The position numbers and the translations under genes were made by a program. From Klebsormidium nitens (Eukaryota > Streptophyta > Klebsormidiophyceae > Klebsormidiales > Klebsormidiaceae): DNA of 62,589 bases. The notes beneath the pieces are model-generated. The model saw nothing but the letters and a program-made list of their open reading frames with translations, had not been told where the DNA came from and ran no database searches. The first letter of the stretch is position 1. The number at the start of each line of letters is the position of its first letter. Shown here one piece after another: positions 42,821 to 56,483 of the stretch. The DNA lies in assembly GCA_000708835.1 (NCBI GenBank), contig DF237316.1, positions 30,033 through 92,621 on the forward strand. Direction: 5' to 3'.

Positions 42821-44455
42821 TTCTGCTAGCTAGCGCTAACATGAAGGTACAAACCAAGACACATCGGTTGAGAAGAGATCCTAGCAAAGAGCGAAGACGC
42901 GAATTGGACAATTTGAAAGCTAGCCAAGCCAGCTCACCAGCGCGAATTGACCTTCCAGAATTAGGGTTTGCGCGCTCTACTGTGCAGAGACGCCAATGTT
43001 TGCGCCAGCCTAGAAGCTAACCGATACTGTTACTGGTACCGGTAACTCATGTGGTACCCCCGAGTGGAGCCAAGCAAACAAACGGAACACTCTTAGAACC
43101 CAGATTTTCGAGCGGTGCGAACCCAAACCCAGCCTAACCCCCAGTCTAGACACCACCCGCCCCCCGGGCGCATGTTGGAAGGCACACTCGGTTAATAGGG
43201 CACACTGTAGTTACCAGATTGGCTAACAGGAATTGTCAGCCGTCCGATCGCTCTTTGGTAAAGTTGATGATCCGACTGATGACATCATGCGAAGCGATTT
43301 ACACCGTTGGTCTCCCCAAGATGCCAATACGACGGTTGTCAATCAAGGTAATCATTTATGTGTGCGGTCGCACATGGTCCATGTGGCTACCAATCATTCC
43401 ATGACGCTGCGCAGCCTGCCTGCGGCCAATGCATACTGGCATGTCGTCATAACCTCACCCAAAGTTCAGGGCGCCGCATTCCCCTGCAGCTACAGAAACT
43501 GCTACGGTGTGATCTGCTTGCCAGCCTGCTGCGCAGGATTGGACCCTAGTGATACATCGAGTACCGTACTGGCAAGGGATTTCACCACCTTTTGGTGTGA
43601 AAACTTAATTTCGTTCATCTTGAGGTTTCACCGGGCGGGATGAGAATATATTTTTCATTTCACACAAGAGCCTTTTTTGATTTTTCCACACTGAAAATAG
43701 TCCGAAAAGACATTTTCTTCATAAATTTATTGTTTCACCTTTTCACAGTCGGGGTGACATATACTTTCAGAATTTTCACACTGACCCTAAAATAGTTTAT
43801 AAAAGTTGATTTCCCTTGCCGGTACGGTACATCAAGTTATTTAGTAGTGGACACTGGCCACACCGGAGAAAGAAAGAAGAGACTGAAGGCATTGCATTTG
43901 GTCGATGATCCTACCTACTTTTGCATCGATCAGCATCTTGTTCTCCCCACCACCAACACAAAACCCAAGCTTTCTGAACTACAGCTAAAGGTCTGGGGGG
44001 ATCCTAGTGGCGCTTCAGCGGGTGCAGGTGCCGCTCTCTTCGGCGAGCGCTTCGACTGGTGCTCCTCGCCAGCTGGTATTGAAGGACTCTGACCTCCGAC
44101 CTAGCAATCTTGAGGTGAGCAACAACGGCCCCCATCGACCAAGGGACCTGAGGGACCTGTTGCGACTGGCTTGAGGTTGGCCTCGAGCAGCATTGCGTGG
44201 TCTGGTCAGCACTGTGCCAAATGCCAGTTTTATGGGTCAGCTTTGATCTCAAAGATTGCTGCTCTGAGCTGCATTCCAAAACGTTTGTCTGATGCATCTC
44301 CATGTACTCTGCTGGATAATTCCGGCTGTCAGGCTGTTCGGCACCTGAGGTTCAGTGGAATTGAGAAGCCAGCTGTAGCATTTCTTCTCGGTTTCATTTT
44401 TAGCACGCACTTGTTTTAGAACCAATCTTCATTCCTCCTTCTGACAGGTGGACCA
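42821..44455. other. Divergent intergenic region between LRRIQ1-like and FAS1/amidase genes
   Basis: No gene was found. A nearly perfect palindrome (GTTACTGGTACCGGTAAC) lies at about 43028-43045, and an AT-rich stretch occurs near 43640-43810. Both promoters should lie here, but no element can be assigned. Confidence 0.45.
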
Positions 44456-47400
44456 ATGGCTCCCACGCCAGCAATGCTTCTGGGCTTGCTCCTCTCCGTG
44501 TCGCTCCATGCTGCCAGCGCTAGCCGGGCCCTTCTTCAGTCCTCTCCTAATACCACATTGACGGGACTGGTTGGAGGAACTTCTGCTTTGGTAAGTTGTA
44601 TACAGCAGCTCAAGTTCTCTTTTCACTTTGGTTTTGCCTGCACCAGACTGACTTACTAATGAAAAGCCAGATCTGGAGAGGTTTGCTGGAGTGATCTGCC
44701 TGGGTGAGTCATAGGGGACCACCTTGAATGGACCCATTCGAGGCATCGGTGCTTTGGCCCATTTTTCACAGCTTACTCAAGCAGCAAACCAATGGCAGCT
44801 TGAATCCCGAACAAGTCACTATGATCCGCAAGGGAATGATGAGGACAAAAGCTTTGACACTAAGAATCAAGCAGAGCTAGCTAGACTGTCGTTTGTGCTC
44901 CTTGAAGGAGCAGTGATGTACTCTGAGACTGTTGGAGGAGAACTGTGTCAGCATTGTGCGAACTGGAGTTGGTCCGCACAGTCCCAACTGAATTCTCTGA
45001 AAAGTTTTGATGTTAGTAGACCAAAGTTTTACCTGAGACTTGTGTAGTCAAATGCCAAAGGGGAGCCAAGATTTAAAACTTGAGTGAGTTCTCGATGAGT
45101 GTGCCCTTGTTCCTAATGTCAGCACTGCAGTCCAGCTGAAAGAAGGCGGGAGGCCTTGACTAACAAATCAAAAGGTTTGGCCAGTTCTGCTCATGTCAAC
45201 ATTCAGATCCTCAAGACATAGCTCTGGCTTCCAAGCTCAAACTCTCTTCATATAATGAAGATTGACCAACATTGAGTTCTCGTTTTTGCAGTCAACTCTG
45301 CTGTCCGCAGTCTCAACCGCGGGCCTGGCAGATACCTTAGCCGGCAATGGCACGTTCACTGTTTTTGCACCCTCCAACGGTGGGTCCCACTTTCACTAGG
45401 TCGCTGATGCAAACACTTACTTGAGGGGCCTACTTATGTGGGTGGAATCCTTTTGCACAAATATTTTCGTGGGGTTGAAGGTTCTGGAGTTTTTCATCCC
45501 GTGCGGGTGAAAACACTCCGCTCAGACGACTTACTGGGCCAATCTCAAACACATTTACTGTTTCAACCTCAAATCCTCTTGACACTTGTAGAGGGGATGA
45601 GAGTTGAACAACTCGAAGCTGGTAGGATCAAATGGAGCACAATGTGGAGGCAGGTAATGAGCTGTTCACCATTTTGGCTGTGTACTTTAGCTCCTCCTTA
45701 AAGTATGCAGCAGAATCTAGGAAGTCGCACCAGTGAGTGCTAAGATTGCTTGACTGTCTGGGCATTGATGTGGACATGATCTGGGTGCTCTTGCTATTGA
45801 AAGAGTCTGAGAAAGCTGCTTTTGTGTCGATTACCAGAGCGCCCTTGCAGATACTGATACCATGGGTCGGATCTTAGGAACATCCTACTATAAAGGAGGA
45901 CCCAAAATCTGCATCTGTCTATAAATAAGAAAAACCTTCGTGAATTTCCTTTTGTCGGGGGAAGATGATACTCGCAAGTAAGGTGGTAAATTTAGTTATT
46001 GACACCTTGGGTCTTCGTTTGCAGACGCTTTTACCAAGGACATCAAGAGCATCTACTGCATCAAGGACTACGGCTTTGGCGGCAAGTGCGCGAACGCTAG
46101 TGACCTGCTTGCAGCACAAAACCTCGGGACCATCCTACTCAACCACGGTAAGCAAGAATCTCTTGGCTTTACAAACGACACTTCGAATGTCAAACACTCT
46201 CTCAGGACAGTGAATGTGATGCGGAATAGTGCAGAGATCGACTTGTGGAGGCAAGTTCCGGTTGCCAAACGTTGTATGCAGACTTTACTGCAAGAAAGAA
46301 GCAAAAGTGATGTTTTGGACGTAGCTAAGAGAAAGTCAAAAGCAGACCATCGGAAGCATGTTTTAATTGAATATAAACAAAGTCCATCAGACTCGCTGGA
46401 CCCACTGTCTCTCCGCAGTTGCGCTTTCACAATCAATTTGACGAAAACTTGGCACCAGTGGCACCAAGTTTTGACGAGAATAGCTGAGGACTTGCATCTC
46501 AACCTAGATCTCCTCCCTTTCTGCAGTGGTCGCTGGCAGCTTTCCGGCCTCCAGCCTCGCCAACGGAACCCTGCTTAAGACCCTGGGGGGTTCCGTCCAG
46601 CGAGTCGTCATCCTGCCCAACGGAACGGTGACAGTTGGCGGCGCGCCAGTGGTTACTGCTGACGTGGCAGCCACCAACGGGCTCGCCCACGTGATGGGCG
46701 GGGTCTTATACAGGGACTCGCAGTTCAACGTGACGACCGTCGGGACGTACCTGGACACGATCGCGGACCTGGGACCGCAAGTGACGTCACCTCAGTCGTT
46801 CCCGGAGGCGAGGGTGCGTCATCCCGCGGTTTGCTCGGCTTTTTGAATATCAGTGGACTCAATCTCTGGTTTCTTCACGATGAATTCAGGCCGAGTCCCC
46901 AAGCTTGAACTTGAATGCACGGTCCGAAATCCCCTAATGGTATGCTTCTAAGACTAGTGCACATATGAAAATGCAACCTGGCTCTTCTACCCCAGAATCC
47001 ATCCCTCTCGAGAGCTTACCACTTCACTCCAAGATAACCACGCCGCGGGCGTGATCGGTCCGAAGACCCCAGTCTCCACCTTGTGGAATTCTGGGTCCTG
47101 CCCACGTCTTCGGATGAGACGTGTTGGCTTCGACATTTTAGCTCCTTGAAAGTCAACATTGAAAAGCAAGCCTCGCAAACAAAGGTAAGCCGAGAGTCAA
47201 GTGTGCCCGCATCTCAATTAACTTAACCCGAAACTTGACCCCTGCAGGAGACGCTGATGGCCCAGGACGCTTTGGACAACGTGGACCGCTTCCGCAGCTA
47301 CCGTCCGATCGTCGAGCGTCCCTCCAACTCTGACGACTCCGATCATTTCAGCCCTCCGGATTTGGCTCGGCTTTACCTAGTAGCTTCTGAACCCCCAAGC

Positions 47401-50400
47401 CATCTCAACCATCAAGCCATTTGCCAATTAGAACCCTCGTTTCCGCAACATTTTGCAGAAGGCGCTGATGGTCCAAGACGCTCAGGACAACGTCGACCGC
47501 TTCCGCAGCTACCGTCCGATCGTGGAGCGTCCGGACGGCGGGTACACATACCCTATGCCGCTCCTGTTCGACAATACGCAGGGGAACCGGGAGTCGTATT
47601 GCGTGCCCACGGAACAGCCCAAGTGGACTTACCCGGAAACGACAAACGTGACGAGGCCGGCCGATAACGAGACGCTGGCGTATATGTCGGTAAGGATCAG
47701 CTTATGAATACGCTTGGACGTCATCTCATGGAAAAGGTGACGTTTGCGCTTCTGTGAGGCGTGTGCGTGTGGCATCCGTGAGGAGTGTAGCGCTCAGTTG
47801 CAAGGAACACGCTGGCGGCTTAACGGAGGGTTTGAAGTATGGGTTTATAAACTCTAAGCCACTGGGGTGTTTTTAAAGGTCGCTTATGCTTTTACAAGTT
47901 GCTGATATAACATAACTAGGTACCTGGTGAAATCTTTCTCAGACGTCTTACATTCCAAGACGGCCGACCCCCGAAGGTGGCGACCTCCCGCCAGGGTCGG
48001 CTTGATGTGCAAGGTCAACTCATACAGGATCCCGTCATGCTAGACGTCACGCGCGAGGCACTGCTGACGTCACGGCATCTCGCATTTCGCAGGTGATGGA
48101 GCTAGCGGCGCTGATCAAGAGCAAGCAGGTGACGTCAACGGAGCTCGTGGACCTCTACACGGCGCGACTCAAAGAGTGAGAAAGTCTGTCCAATTTCAGA
48201 AGCTGCTCGAGGTGTGAAACGGACATGTTCAAAACATACGGAATTATGCATTCAAGAAGTGTTTCCCGGTAGCTCACAGTGGCGTTAAACGGGCAGAATT
48301 GACCTCGTGCAGATGATTCTCAAGAGTGTCCTGATCGTCTCGATTTGAATCCTCTTCGTCGTCAGCAAAAACTGCTTCAATCGTCACCGGGAAGACTGAA
48401 GCTTTTTGGGACTTCATTTTTTTTGTTTCTTCCCTGATTTCTTTCCTGAAGTCACATCCCTCAGAAAAGCTGTCTGGCAAAACCAGTCATTTGAATGTTT
48501 TTTGCAGACCCGGACTTGAGAAATCGCGTCAATATCTACAACCTGCTTGCATCCTGAGAAACCTGGCTGACCGTCCTGATACAATTCTAGAAGACTCGAC
48601 CCTAACAACCTAAAACCCTTCTCATTGCAGGTACGACAACGTACTGGAAGCCGTTGTGACATACACAACCGACCTCGCATACCAGCAGGCAGCTTTGGCC
48701 GACCAATTGCTGGCCAACGGTACATACCTGGGACCGCTGCACGGCATACCCTATGGGCTGAAAGACCTCATAGCCGTGCCGCCGTATCGGACCACGTGGG
48801 GCTCGGGCGCGTTCATCAACCAGGTCGTACCCAGGGAGGCGACCGTCTACTCCAAGTGAGGCGCAAAAGGTCGCCGTTAACAAGCCCGGTTAAGGACGGG
48901 TTCAATTCCAAAGCCAGGAGCGAAGTTACCAGCATTGGAAGAGATTATTTCTCACTGAAAACATCCTTGAGACCGATCTGCACTTCGTGAAGCAACAAAT
49001 GTTAAAGTCAATACCTCACGTCTGGTTTTCACCACGAAAACCGTTTTGCTGCCAGAGGCAGGATCCGAACGTTTTCCAGATCGCAATGCTGACGCGCGCA
49101 GACGTGACGGCTGAAGAATGCTTTTTCTGGGCGACAGATTGACGGCGGCCGGCGCTGTTCTGGTCGCCAAGCTGTCCACCGGGGAGATGGCAACCGGGGA
49201 CGAGTGGTGGGGCGGCAAGACCAAGTGCCCCTGGAACATCGCGGTCGGGGCGTCTGGCTCTTCTGCGGGTACGAATGCAACTAAACCCACAGTTTCTTTC
49301 CACCTTTTTGGACGCTCTTCGGTTTTTCCTAATTTGTGGTTCTTGGGCACCTGTTTCATTAAACTGTTTGTATAGTAGACTCGGCTGATCCGATGAGTAT
49401 TCGAGTTGCCATAGTTGAGTTGCTGGTTGTTGTGGAACCGGCAGCTTTTAGCAGCTTTTAATTAAGCACGCGGGTACACCAGCTTTCGACCGTTGCTAAC
49501 CCCTCTACAACCCATTTTGTTCGGCTCGGGTCCCCCTATGACGGCCGGCATGGTCAGCTTTGCCCTCGGTATGGAAACGGTTGACATCTGGTTCTCTAGA
49601 CCCGGCCGATCTTGAGAATCACGGTAATCCAGGTCCAGTCATTCAAACCGCCTCTAACCCACGTTTAATCGTACTCTGGTCAACTTTAAACATTCTTTTC
49701 AGGCCCCGGCGCTGCCGTGACGGCCGTCGAGGTCCGGTTCGCCTTAGGTAAAGAAAATCAGGGGTTCTCCTATCCAACCCGGCAGCTCCTCTGACCCTTC
49801 CCAAATCATACTTTCAGGTCCCGGCGCTGCTATTGTCGGGCTCGCCCTGGGTAGCGAAATGGGTTTCACAATCGGACCCGGCGGCTGCGAAACCAGCATG
49901 GACCCTTCTCTAAATCTCCCCCAACTCTTCACAAACTCTTTTTTCAGGCCCTGGCGCTGCCGTGGCGGGCCGGCATGGTTGGATTCGCCCTGGGTACTTG
50001 AACCGGCGGCCCCATTATCGGACCTGCAACTTTAGAAAAGCTCCGGAAACTTGGGTCTCACAGTTATCTAACCCTCCTGTGACCCTTTCCAAACCCCCTT
50101 TGCAGGCCCCGGCGCTGCCGTAGCGGCCCGCATGGTTGGGTTCGCTCTAGGCAACGACACCGGGGGTGGATTTCTCCGGACCATGCAACTCCTGAGATCT
50201 CCGGAAACCCGGATCTAACCCTGTGACAAGAGTCTTCTGACCCTTCCTAAACCCTCCTTTCAGGCCCCGGCGCTGCCGTGGCGGCCGGCATGGTTGGATT
50301 TGCTCTCGGCACTGAAACCGGGGGTTCCATTATCGGGCCCGCAGCCCAGAACGGAATCTCCGGATTCCGCCCAACGTTTGGGTTGACCAGTCGCGCATAC

Positions 50401-53400
50401 TGCATGGCGCTTTCCCAGACCCTGGTAAGCGCACGCATAAGCTATGCCTCGGCTTATAGCGTATGCCGCTTTGGTCGCCGTAACTTTAAGCTTTTTCGAC
50501 CAGCATTCTCCTCTTGAGCGTCGATTAAGACCCAGCAAACATTTGCGCTCGTCATAATGTCCTGAGAAACTTCGCAGGAAAAACGAAACGAGAAAGGGAA
50601 ACGGTCTGCCATTTCGACTCCGAGTTTCTTACGCTCCGTTAATGCTCGCGCGAGAGCAGGTCCAATGATATTTAAGATGTTTTGCGCATGGCTTAGCGAT
50701 TACTGTCTTACAAGACAAAGCCCTTTGCCTTGGCAACACGACTGACCCTGGCAAATATTTCGTCGCAAGCTTCGCGATATCCGTCCCCTTGAATGTCCTC
50801 ATTTCTGCATACCAACTTTATTCCTCGAAGTGTGAATGAATTTTTCCTTCAAACATCATCTCGAAGTGCAAAATTGCCCATTCGCTCGAACCTTCCGAAA
50901 CTGCTCTCAGGGAAATCCACTGCCAAATCCTCATCGAGACACCCGGTTTGTCCTCTCAGGACAAAGTGGGCCCCATGGCCAGGACCGCAGAGGACGCCGC
51001 CGTCATCCTTGACGTCATCCGTGGCAAAGACGGCATCGACACGTCAGCATGCAACGTGGCACTGCAAAGCCCATTCACCATTGACGTTACCAACCTGACG
51101 GTCGGGTACCTGCCGGATACCCCTGCGGCGGTAGGTACCAAGCCGCCCACCTACCTCCTTTCATATCTCGCAGGATCTAGATAAATCAATCTAGAGTGCA
51201 GGCTTATGAGCGGCCATCTTAGTGGACGGGACATGCGAGTGTTTATGCGCTGCGACGAGTCTGCCATGCCCAAGCGAATGACAAGGAGAATTGAGAACAA
51301 GACAGCTTGTTCGGAAATTTCTTGTATCCAGAGTCAAGAACTTCCGGCCTCCGCAGCCCAAATATAACAGGTTCTCAAAGCAAGCGACTCAAAATATTCG
51401 TTGAATTGCAAGCTCTCGCTCAAAGCTTAGAAGGGCGACCTTTACGAACAACTCACATTTTGGCTACGGCAGAGTTTTCCATTTATGTCTGAATCACTTG
51501 TTGATCCCACTTGAACACTCAGATCCTTCCCAAAGTAATTCAAGCTCAGAGTCAAGCACAATTGAGAAAATTCATGGAAAGACGGAGCATGAGAGAACTT
51601 CACCCAATCTTACCCCCTTCTATGAACGCATAACCTCGCTGTGATTTTGTGAAGAGTCGCTGAGAGCAGTCTCCTTCCGGTTGCTCTCGAGCTCCTTCGA
51701 CCAATTCCGCTCCGGAACGTCAAGAGACGATTCCCAACACCGACAACTTTCAACATTCCTGGCCGACACTTGAAAAGCAACTTTTAACCCGGTCCTTAAC
51801 CCACTTTCGCTCACAGGCCCTCGCGATCTTCAACGAGACACTGAAGATGAAGCTCGTTCCGGTCGCGTTCAAGAATTCCGCTCCGGACTTCAGCGCCCTG
51901 TACGAGGTCATCCGCGGAGCGGAAGCCGCGGCGTATTTCGACTACTGGATGCGCAGCGGAAACATCGAGAACAACACCGCACCGCTCCAGTGGCCCGTCA
52001 GACTGCGTCGCAGCCGCATGATCCCCGCTGTCGAGTACATTCAGGTAAGGTTTTATGCGCTGAACCAGACCAGAAAAAGGTTCAACTCTGACAGTGGTGA
52101 GACTCGATATGTTAAGCGGCTCGAAAACAAATTTAGCTTCACTTCAATGCCGTGTCAGATTCCGCCGCAGCCTCACGATTCCCGCCGTCGAGTAGTATCT
52201 TCGGGTATATCAGACCCGCGTCTGACCAACATATAATGGGATCTTGACGAACTTGTCGGAGGGGCCAAAGCCGCTCTTGAAACCGAACACAATCTGTCCA
52301 AAACCTTCTGCAGTGGCTCGTGACCAGCAGTCGTCACGTTTCATTCCAGCCCGCTACAATCTGAGTTGTAGAACAAGGTCTTTTGTATTCCAATACGAAG
52401 ATTGGCACACTCTGTGTCTCGTTAAGGTTTTGAGTATCTTGAGACCTGATCGGAGGAACTGATCTTGGATCCTCAAAAGGCCTTTCCATCACATCCGCCT
52501 TGCACTCCTTGCGCGCTTGTCAATGTAGCCTACTGACTGACACGTTCTCCTCCCGATCTCCAGGCGACACGTGTCCGCGGCGTAACCATCACCGAGATGT
52601 TCGCCGCGTTTTCCGGCGTTGATGTCTTCTTAGGCCCCGCCACGACCTACACCAGCTATGGGAACATTGTAAACATTCCTGAGATCTCGATTCCGTACGC
52701 ATTCGCTCCGGCGACCGTTCCGTCCAACTACACGGCGAGCACTCCGCGGAAGAGCCCGCAGAACGTCGGAATCTATGGCCTGCCTTACTCAGACTCCAAG
52801 GTACGTCACAATTCCAGTACCAAGTTTAAAGAAATGCTTTGTCAGTACTGGGCTCATTTGGAACAAAGTTGGACAGAAAGGTGGATGCTGCAGATCTCGC
52901 TTTTGTTTCTTGGAGTCATGCTTGAATTCTCAAGGCATTGGAGGCTCGTTTACTCGAAGAGGCGTGATGAGCAGGACTCTGCATGCCAACTTTGCAGGTT
53001 TTTTGTGCGACTAAAGAGTTGACAGATTTTATCGTACGCTTCTGCGCCTCTTCCGTTCCTCGGCCGTGATTCTTCCCGTGCTTCTTCAATTCTGGCCTGT
53101 CTTTTCCTCTCCCTTTCTTCGGTCAGGATCGTCGCATCATTTCCGTCTCCGTCCTTGTCTATCCTGGTCACCTCACTCATTTTCCAGTTCATTAAGGTCT
53201 TTGCCCTTTCCCCTGTATCTCTCACGTTCCTCTTTTACTTTCCTTGGTTCCCCTCGCCTAATTTCCGTTCCTCTTCAACTCTTCCACTATACTTTCTCTC
53301 GCCTTTCCCTCACTTCTCTTGCACTTCCCTCTTTCAGATCCTGGCCGTCGCGATGGCCTTCCAGAAAGTCAACACCGCCAACCGGCAGCGCCCCCCGATC

Positions 53401-53541
53401 AACCTCATCGAGCCGGAGGTTCTGGCCAACTGCAGCTCCCCATATAGTCGGTGCAACATTCCGGCCGCTACGGTCGCCCTTCTCAGCCAGACCGGAATCA
53501 ACAATCCCCCGGTGCAAATCAAGACGTACGGAATGGTGTAA
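44456..53541 (+). CDS. Secreted fasciclin (FAS1) domain - amidase signature fusion protein
   Basis: Thirteen exons: 44456-44590, 45292-45379, 46025-46147, 46527-46813, 47459-47689, 48093-48175, 48631-48855, 49138-49268, 50264-50424, 50960-51130, 51817-52044, 52564-52800 and 53338-53541. All phases agree (767 residues). A signal peptide (MLLGLLLSVSLHAASA, followed by SRALLQS) precedes a FAS1 domain (LSAVSTAGLADTL, FTVFAPSND across an exon junction, later VVILPNGTVTV). From about residue 300 comes an amidase-signature enzyme with the catalytic lysine in GIPYGLKDL (K360), the cis-serine in GASGSSAG (about S432) and the nucleophile in GTETGGSI (S456), followed by DKVGPMARTAEDAA. Amidase-signature enzymes hydrolyse amide bonds. 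FAS1 domains are extracellular adhesion modules, so a cell-wall or matrix role is likely. The substrate is unknown. All three catalytic residues are present. Confidence 0.88.
47248..47330 (+). pseudogene. Decayed duplicate of FAS1/amidase exon 5
   Basis: After an acceptor (CCCCTGCAG) the sequence matches the first ~75 bases of exon 5 (47459-47535), encoding ALDNVDRFRSYRPIVERP. Similarity then stops and there is no donor. It lies 211 bases upstream of the intact copy and joins in the same phase, so it could be used by mistake as an alternative acceptor. Confidence 0.7.
49515..50165 (+). pseudogene. Series of decayed duplicates of the catalytic-serine exon of the amidase
   Basis: Starts near 49530 (poor), 49704, 49819, 49949 and 50106 resemble the first part of the intact exon at 50264-50424. 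Four of them have an acceptor (TTTCAG or TTGCAG) followed by a GGCGCTGCC core, and most keep ATGGTTGG-TTCGC-CT-GG-like sequence. They lose similarity at or just after the position of the nucleophilic serine. The copy near 49949 has a TGA where the glycine-threonine stretch should be. The units are about 115-160 bases apart. Confidence 0.8.
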
Positions 53542-56483
53542 CTAGAGGGGGGGCGCGGTTTGGGCGGGGTTCGGACGTGGCTGCGAGGATGTCATTCGCG
53601 GCCGCGGGTTCGTCACTTCGGCAGCGCGGGAGCGAAAACTCGAAGAAGACATCACAAGCGCGCCGCGGTTTAGTATGTGGGCAGCTAAATCAAGTTATTG
53701 ATCGAGTGACAAACACCTGATTGCGCCGAAAGAATATTTAGTAGAAATTCGTTATAGCGGCCGCTAAGAAGCAGATGTCTTGGTAAGGGGTTGTCCAAGT
53801 CCCGTTAGGTCAACGATTCGGGCCGGATCTCTGGGTAGCAAAGCACTGCATTGAACACGCGTAGGGTTTTGTCGGTCTCCAGATTTGATAACACATGACG
53901 TACGTTAGTATGACGTCGTCGGAATGTTGAAAAGGGCTTAAACGGGTATGTTGCGAAAGTTAATAGGGGCCTTCCACGTGCGGGCGGCGGCACTAAATCT
54001 TATAGAGCAGTGGCATTTTGGAGCAGTTGGGGATTCCGTAGCGGCCGTCAAGAGCTTAAAGGTCGCTTCTCCTGACATGCTGAAGAACATCTGCTAAACG
54101 CGTCCGATGTGTACGTATCCGAAGGAGCGCAAAACACTGTACACAATGCATTCTGGACCATGAACCAGCGAAGTTCGGAACAGGTTCGAAAACGGTCCAA
54201 TTGTATTGTTTGTTTTTGAAGATTCCTCCTTTATTCATTCATCTCGTAATAGGCTGTTAGGTCAGCCATGATGCGGACCTCGCGTTCAACGGCTAGGATT
54301 CGAAGCAGCTAAAAGAACCGTCGCTTTGTTGAGCCAAACCGCACCGGCTGATCTTGGTCCAGTACGTAAGATTGATAATGAGAAAGATCATGTTTGTATT
54401 GCCTGGAAGCGCACCGTGGAGTTACTTAGATCTGGACGCGGTGGAAATGCTGACTCAGATCTCAATCCAATCGAATCGGTACTTCTCGTCAAACATCTGG
54501 TAGTAATCGAAGCTAGCCGGGTGGGTTGTGGGATACCGAGTCAAGCGACATTCCCCAGGTTCGACCACGCGACTCGTCGCTCGATTGCGCCTCACAGGAT
54601 GCGCTGATTCACATTATGAGAAGCCTTGAGTTGTAACCACCGTTAACTCCGCACATGGTGACATGGTATGGGGAATGAAGCAAACCAAAAGAATCGATCA
54701 TAGTTGGATCGTTCCGGCCGATCCTCCGTTTCCGCGTGTCACATGTTCTTGCGCGAGGATGTGTCTTGTTTTGTGTAGGTCGTCATAAAATCATTTCAAG
54801 CAATATGGCCATGAGCGACAGAAAAGCATATAATCTATACAATCATAGTGTTTGATGCGGAGCCACTGTTTACAGTTGCCTTATCAGACATCTGCAGCAT
54901 ACTTTAGCTAGGCCGCCACCGCGGTGCCGATTGCTTTTCTATAAGTCATTGATCATTCAACCGTAAGAGCTCGAGCAGTGGACACTTCGGGGAGAGTCCA
55001 CCGGTGACAAAAGGCGTTTATCTGGCCCCACAAAGCGCGTGCGCGGCGCGGTGTCGAGTTTGGGGAACGTCCGCGTCCGCAGCACCTCCTGTTCGCCCTG
55101 GACCGCCGCACGATCTCCTCCGTCTGCGCCAGAGTTGGTACGAACGACGAAAAAATGAGTTCTGTTCTTCTGCATCCTAGGAAATTCCGCGCCTAGGGTC
55201 TGTGTTAATGTGGTGTGGTCTGGGACTGCCTGATTGCTTGTCCTTGAGTGCAATTACAGAGTGTGCCAGACCCACCTTATCTGGACAACCGAAAGGACGA
55301 TTGAAAGCCACGAATGTTACATCTGTCAAGAAGAAAGAAGAAAGCGATAACTGAGACTCTGAGAACGAGCTACATTGACAGAAAGAGAAAGACAGAAAGG
55401 CGAGGAGAGCGGAAAGCAAGAGAGGGGACTTCAGGGAGCCGGACAAGAAGATTGTCATCAAAACAAGGCGAAGTCAGGAGAGGTTCTTCAAACAGGGGAG
55501 AGAAATAGAGCTGAAAATGAGTGATCAAGGTGACCAAGTCACAAGAAAGTTGAGGCAGGAAAACAACGCAGCGGCTCTCTGCTTTGCAGGGATTCGCACG
55601 AATGTCCGTGTTCCGGAGTGCCGCGGAAGCCGAAGGAACACAAGGGGTGGAGCGCAGTCGAGCACAATCAGAGAAGATTTACTCAGTGAGAGTGGACTCG
55701 CATTTGAGAGGAAATGAAAAAGAAAACTTGAGGGACGGAGAGGAAAACCAAGGGACGTCCCACCTTTGCCCTGTAGCTGCCGCTGCTTTCCCGGGCTTTT
55801 CATCCGTTCCGTTCCGTTCCTCAACTCCACTTGACGCTGAGCAGGATCTCGCTGATACGCGCCTGCGCCTCGGCCCGCTCCTGAAGCGTCGCTAGCCGCG
55901 GTTTGTGCCGTGGGTTCCGCCTATTGCTTCCCGGTCAGTGCCGCACGGTCTTGGAGCATCTTCCTGCGGGTTTTGATTCGTGGGTGAGCCTGGAGAAGAC
56001 ACGTGGCCGGCGGACGATGCACGGAGCATTCAAAAGCGAGCGACAAATGAATGATTCCGATAGAGGAATCTCTCGACTAGAATGTTCTGGACCTCCACGA
56101 GCAATCAAGCCTGTTAGCCTCCAGAAAAACTTTCCATGGGATGATGTCGGGTGGACCTGCGATGGCGCGCTAACCAGCGTGCGAGTTGCCTGTGCTTATG
56201 ATTTGTGGCGGTTCCTCCTACGCTATTCTGATCTCGAACGAGCACTGGGTAATAGTTGCATGGGTTTCGAGAAGCGGAAATTCGAGAAACACTCAAAAGA
56301 AGCCGTCCTTTGAGGCAACAGAAAGTCGAGCGCGTCCAAGCAAAGGAGCCAACACCAAAGTACTTTCGATAGCTCCTTAAGCTTTGTGGTTTCACTAACT
56401 TTGACTTTCAAGAGCTGTCCCTTGTGCACGCTGTTCAAAACATTTCGCGTGTTTCTGTCACAGACGACAACGCATCCTCACCT
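53542..56483. other. Intergenic, no secure gene
   Basis: A minus-strand stretch at about 55905-55820 reads as a charged helix (LQERAEAQARISEILLSVKW) ending in a stop. It could be the last exon of the gene at 56484-58139, but the linking splice sites were not resolved. A purine-rich plus-strand stretch lies at about 55320-55520. The rest shows nothing. Confidence 0.35.

Noticed and set aside
43028-43045. 18-base near-palindrome GTTACTGGTACCGGTAAC
   Set aside because: A single isolated copy with no neighbouring repeats or linked gene; palindromes of this size occur by chance in many kilobases.
53060-53335. Plus-strand frames in a pyrimidine-rich stretch
   Set aside because: This is the long polypyrimidine part of the last FAS1/amidase intron, leading to the acceptor at 53337.
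54326-54607. 93-codon plus-strand frame
   Set aside because: No splice partners, no family resemblance, and length compatible with chance.
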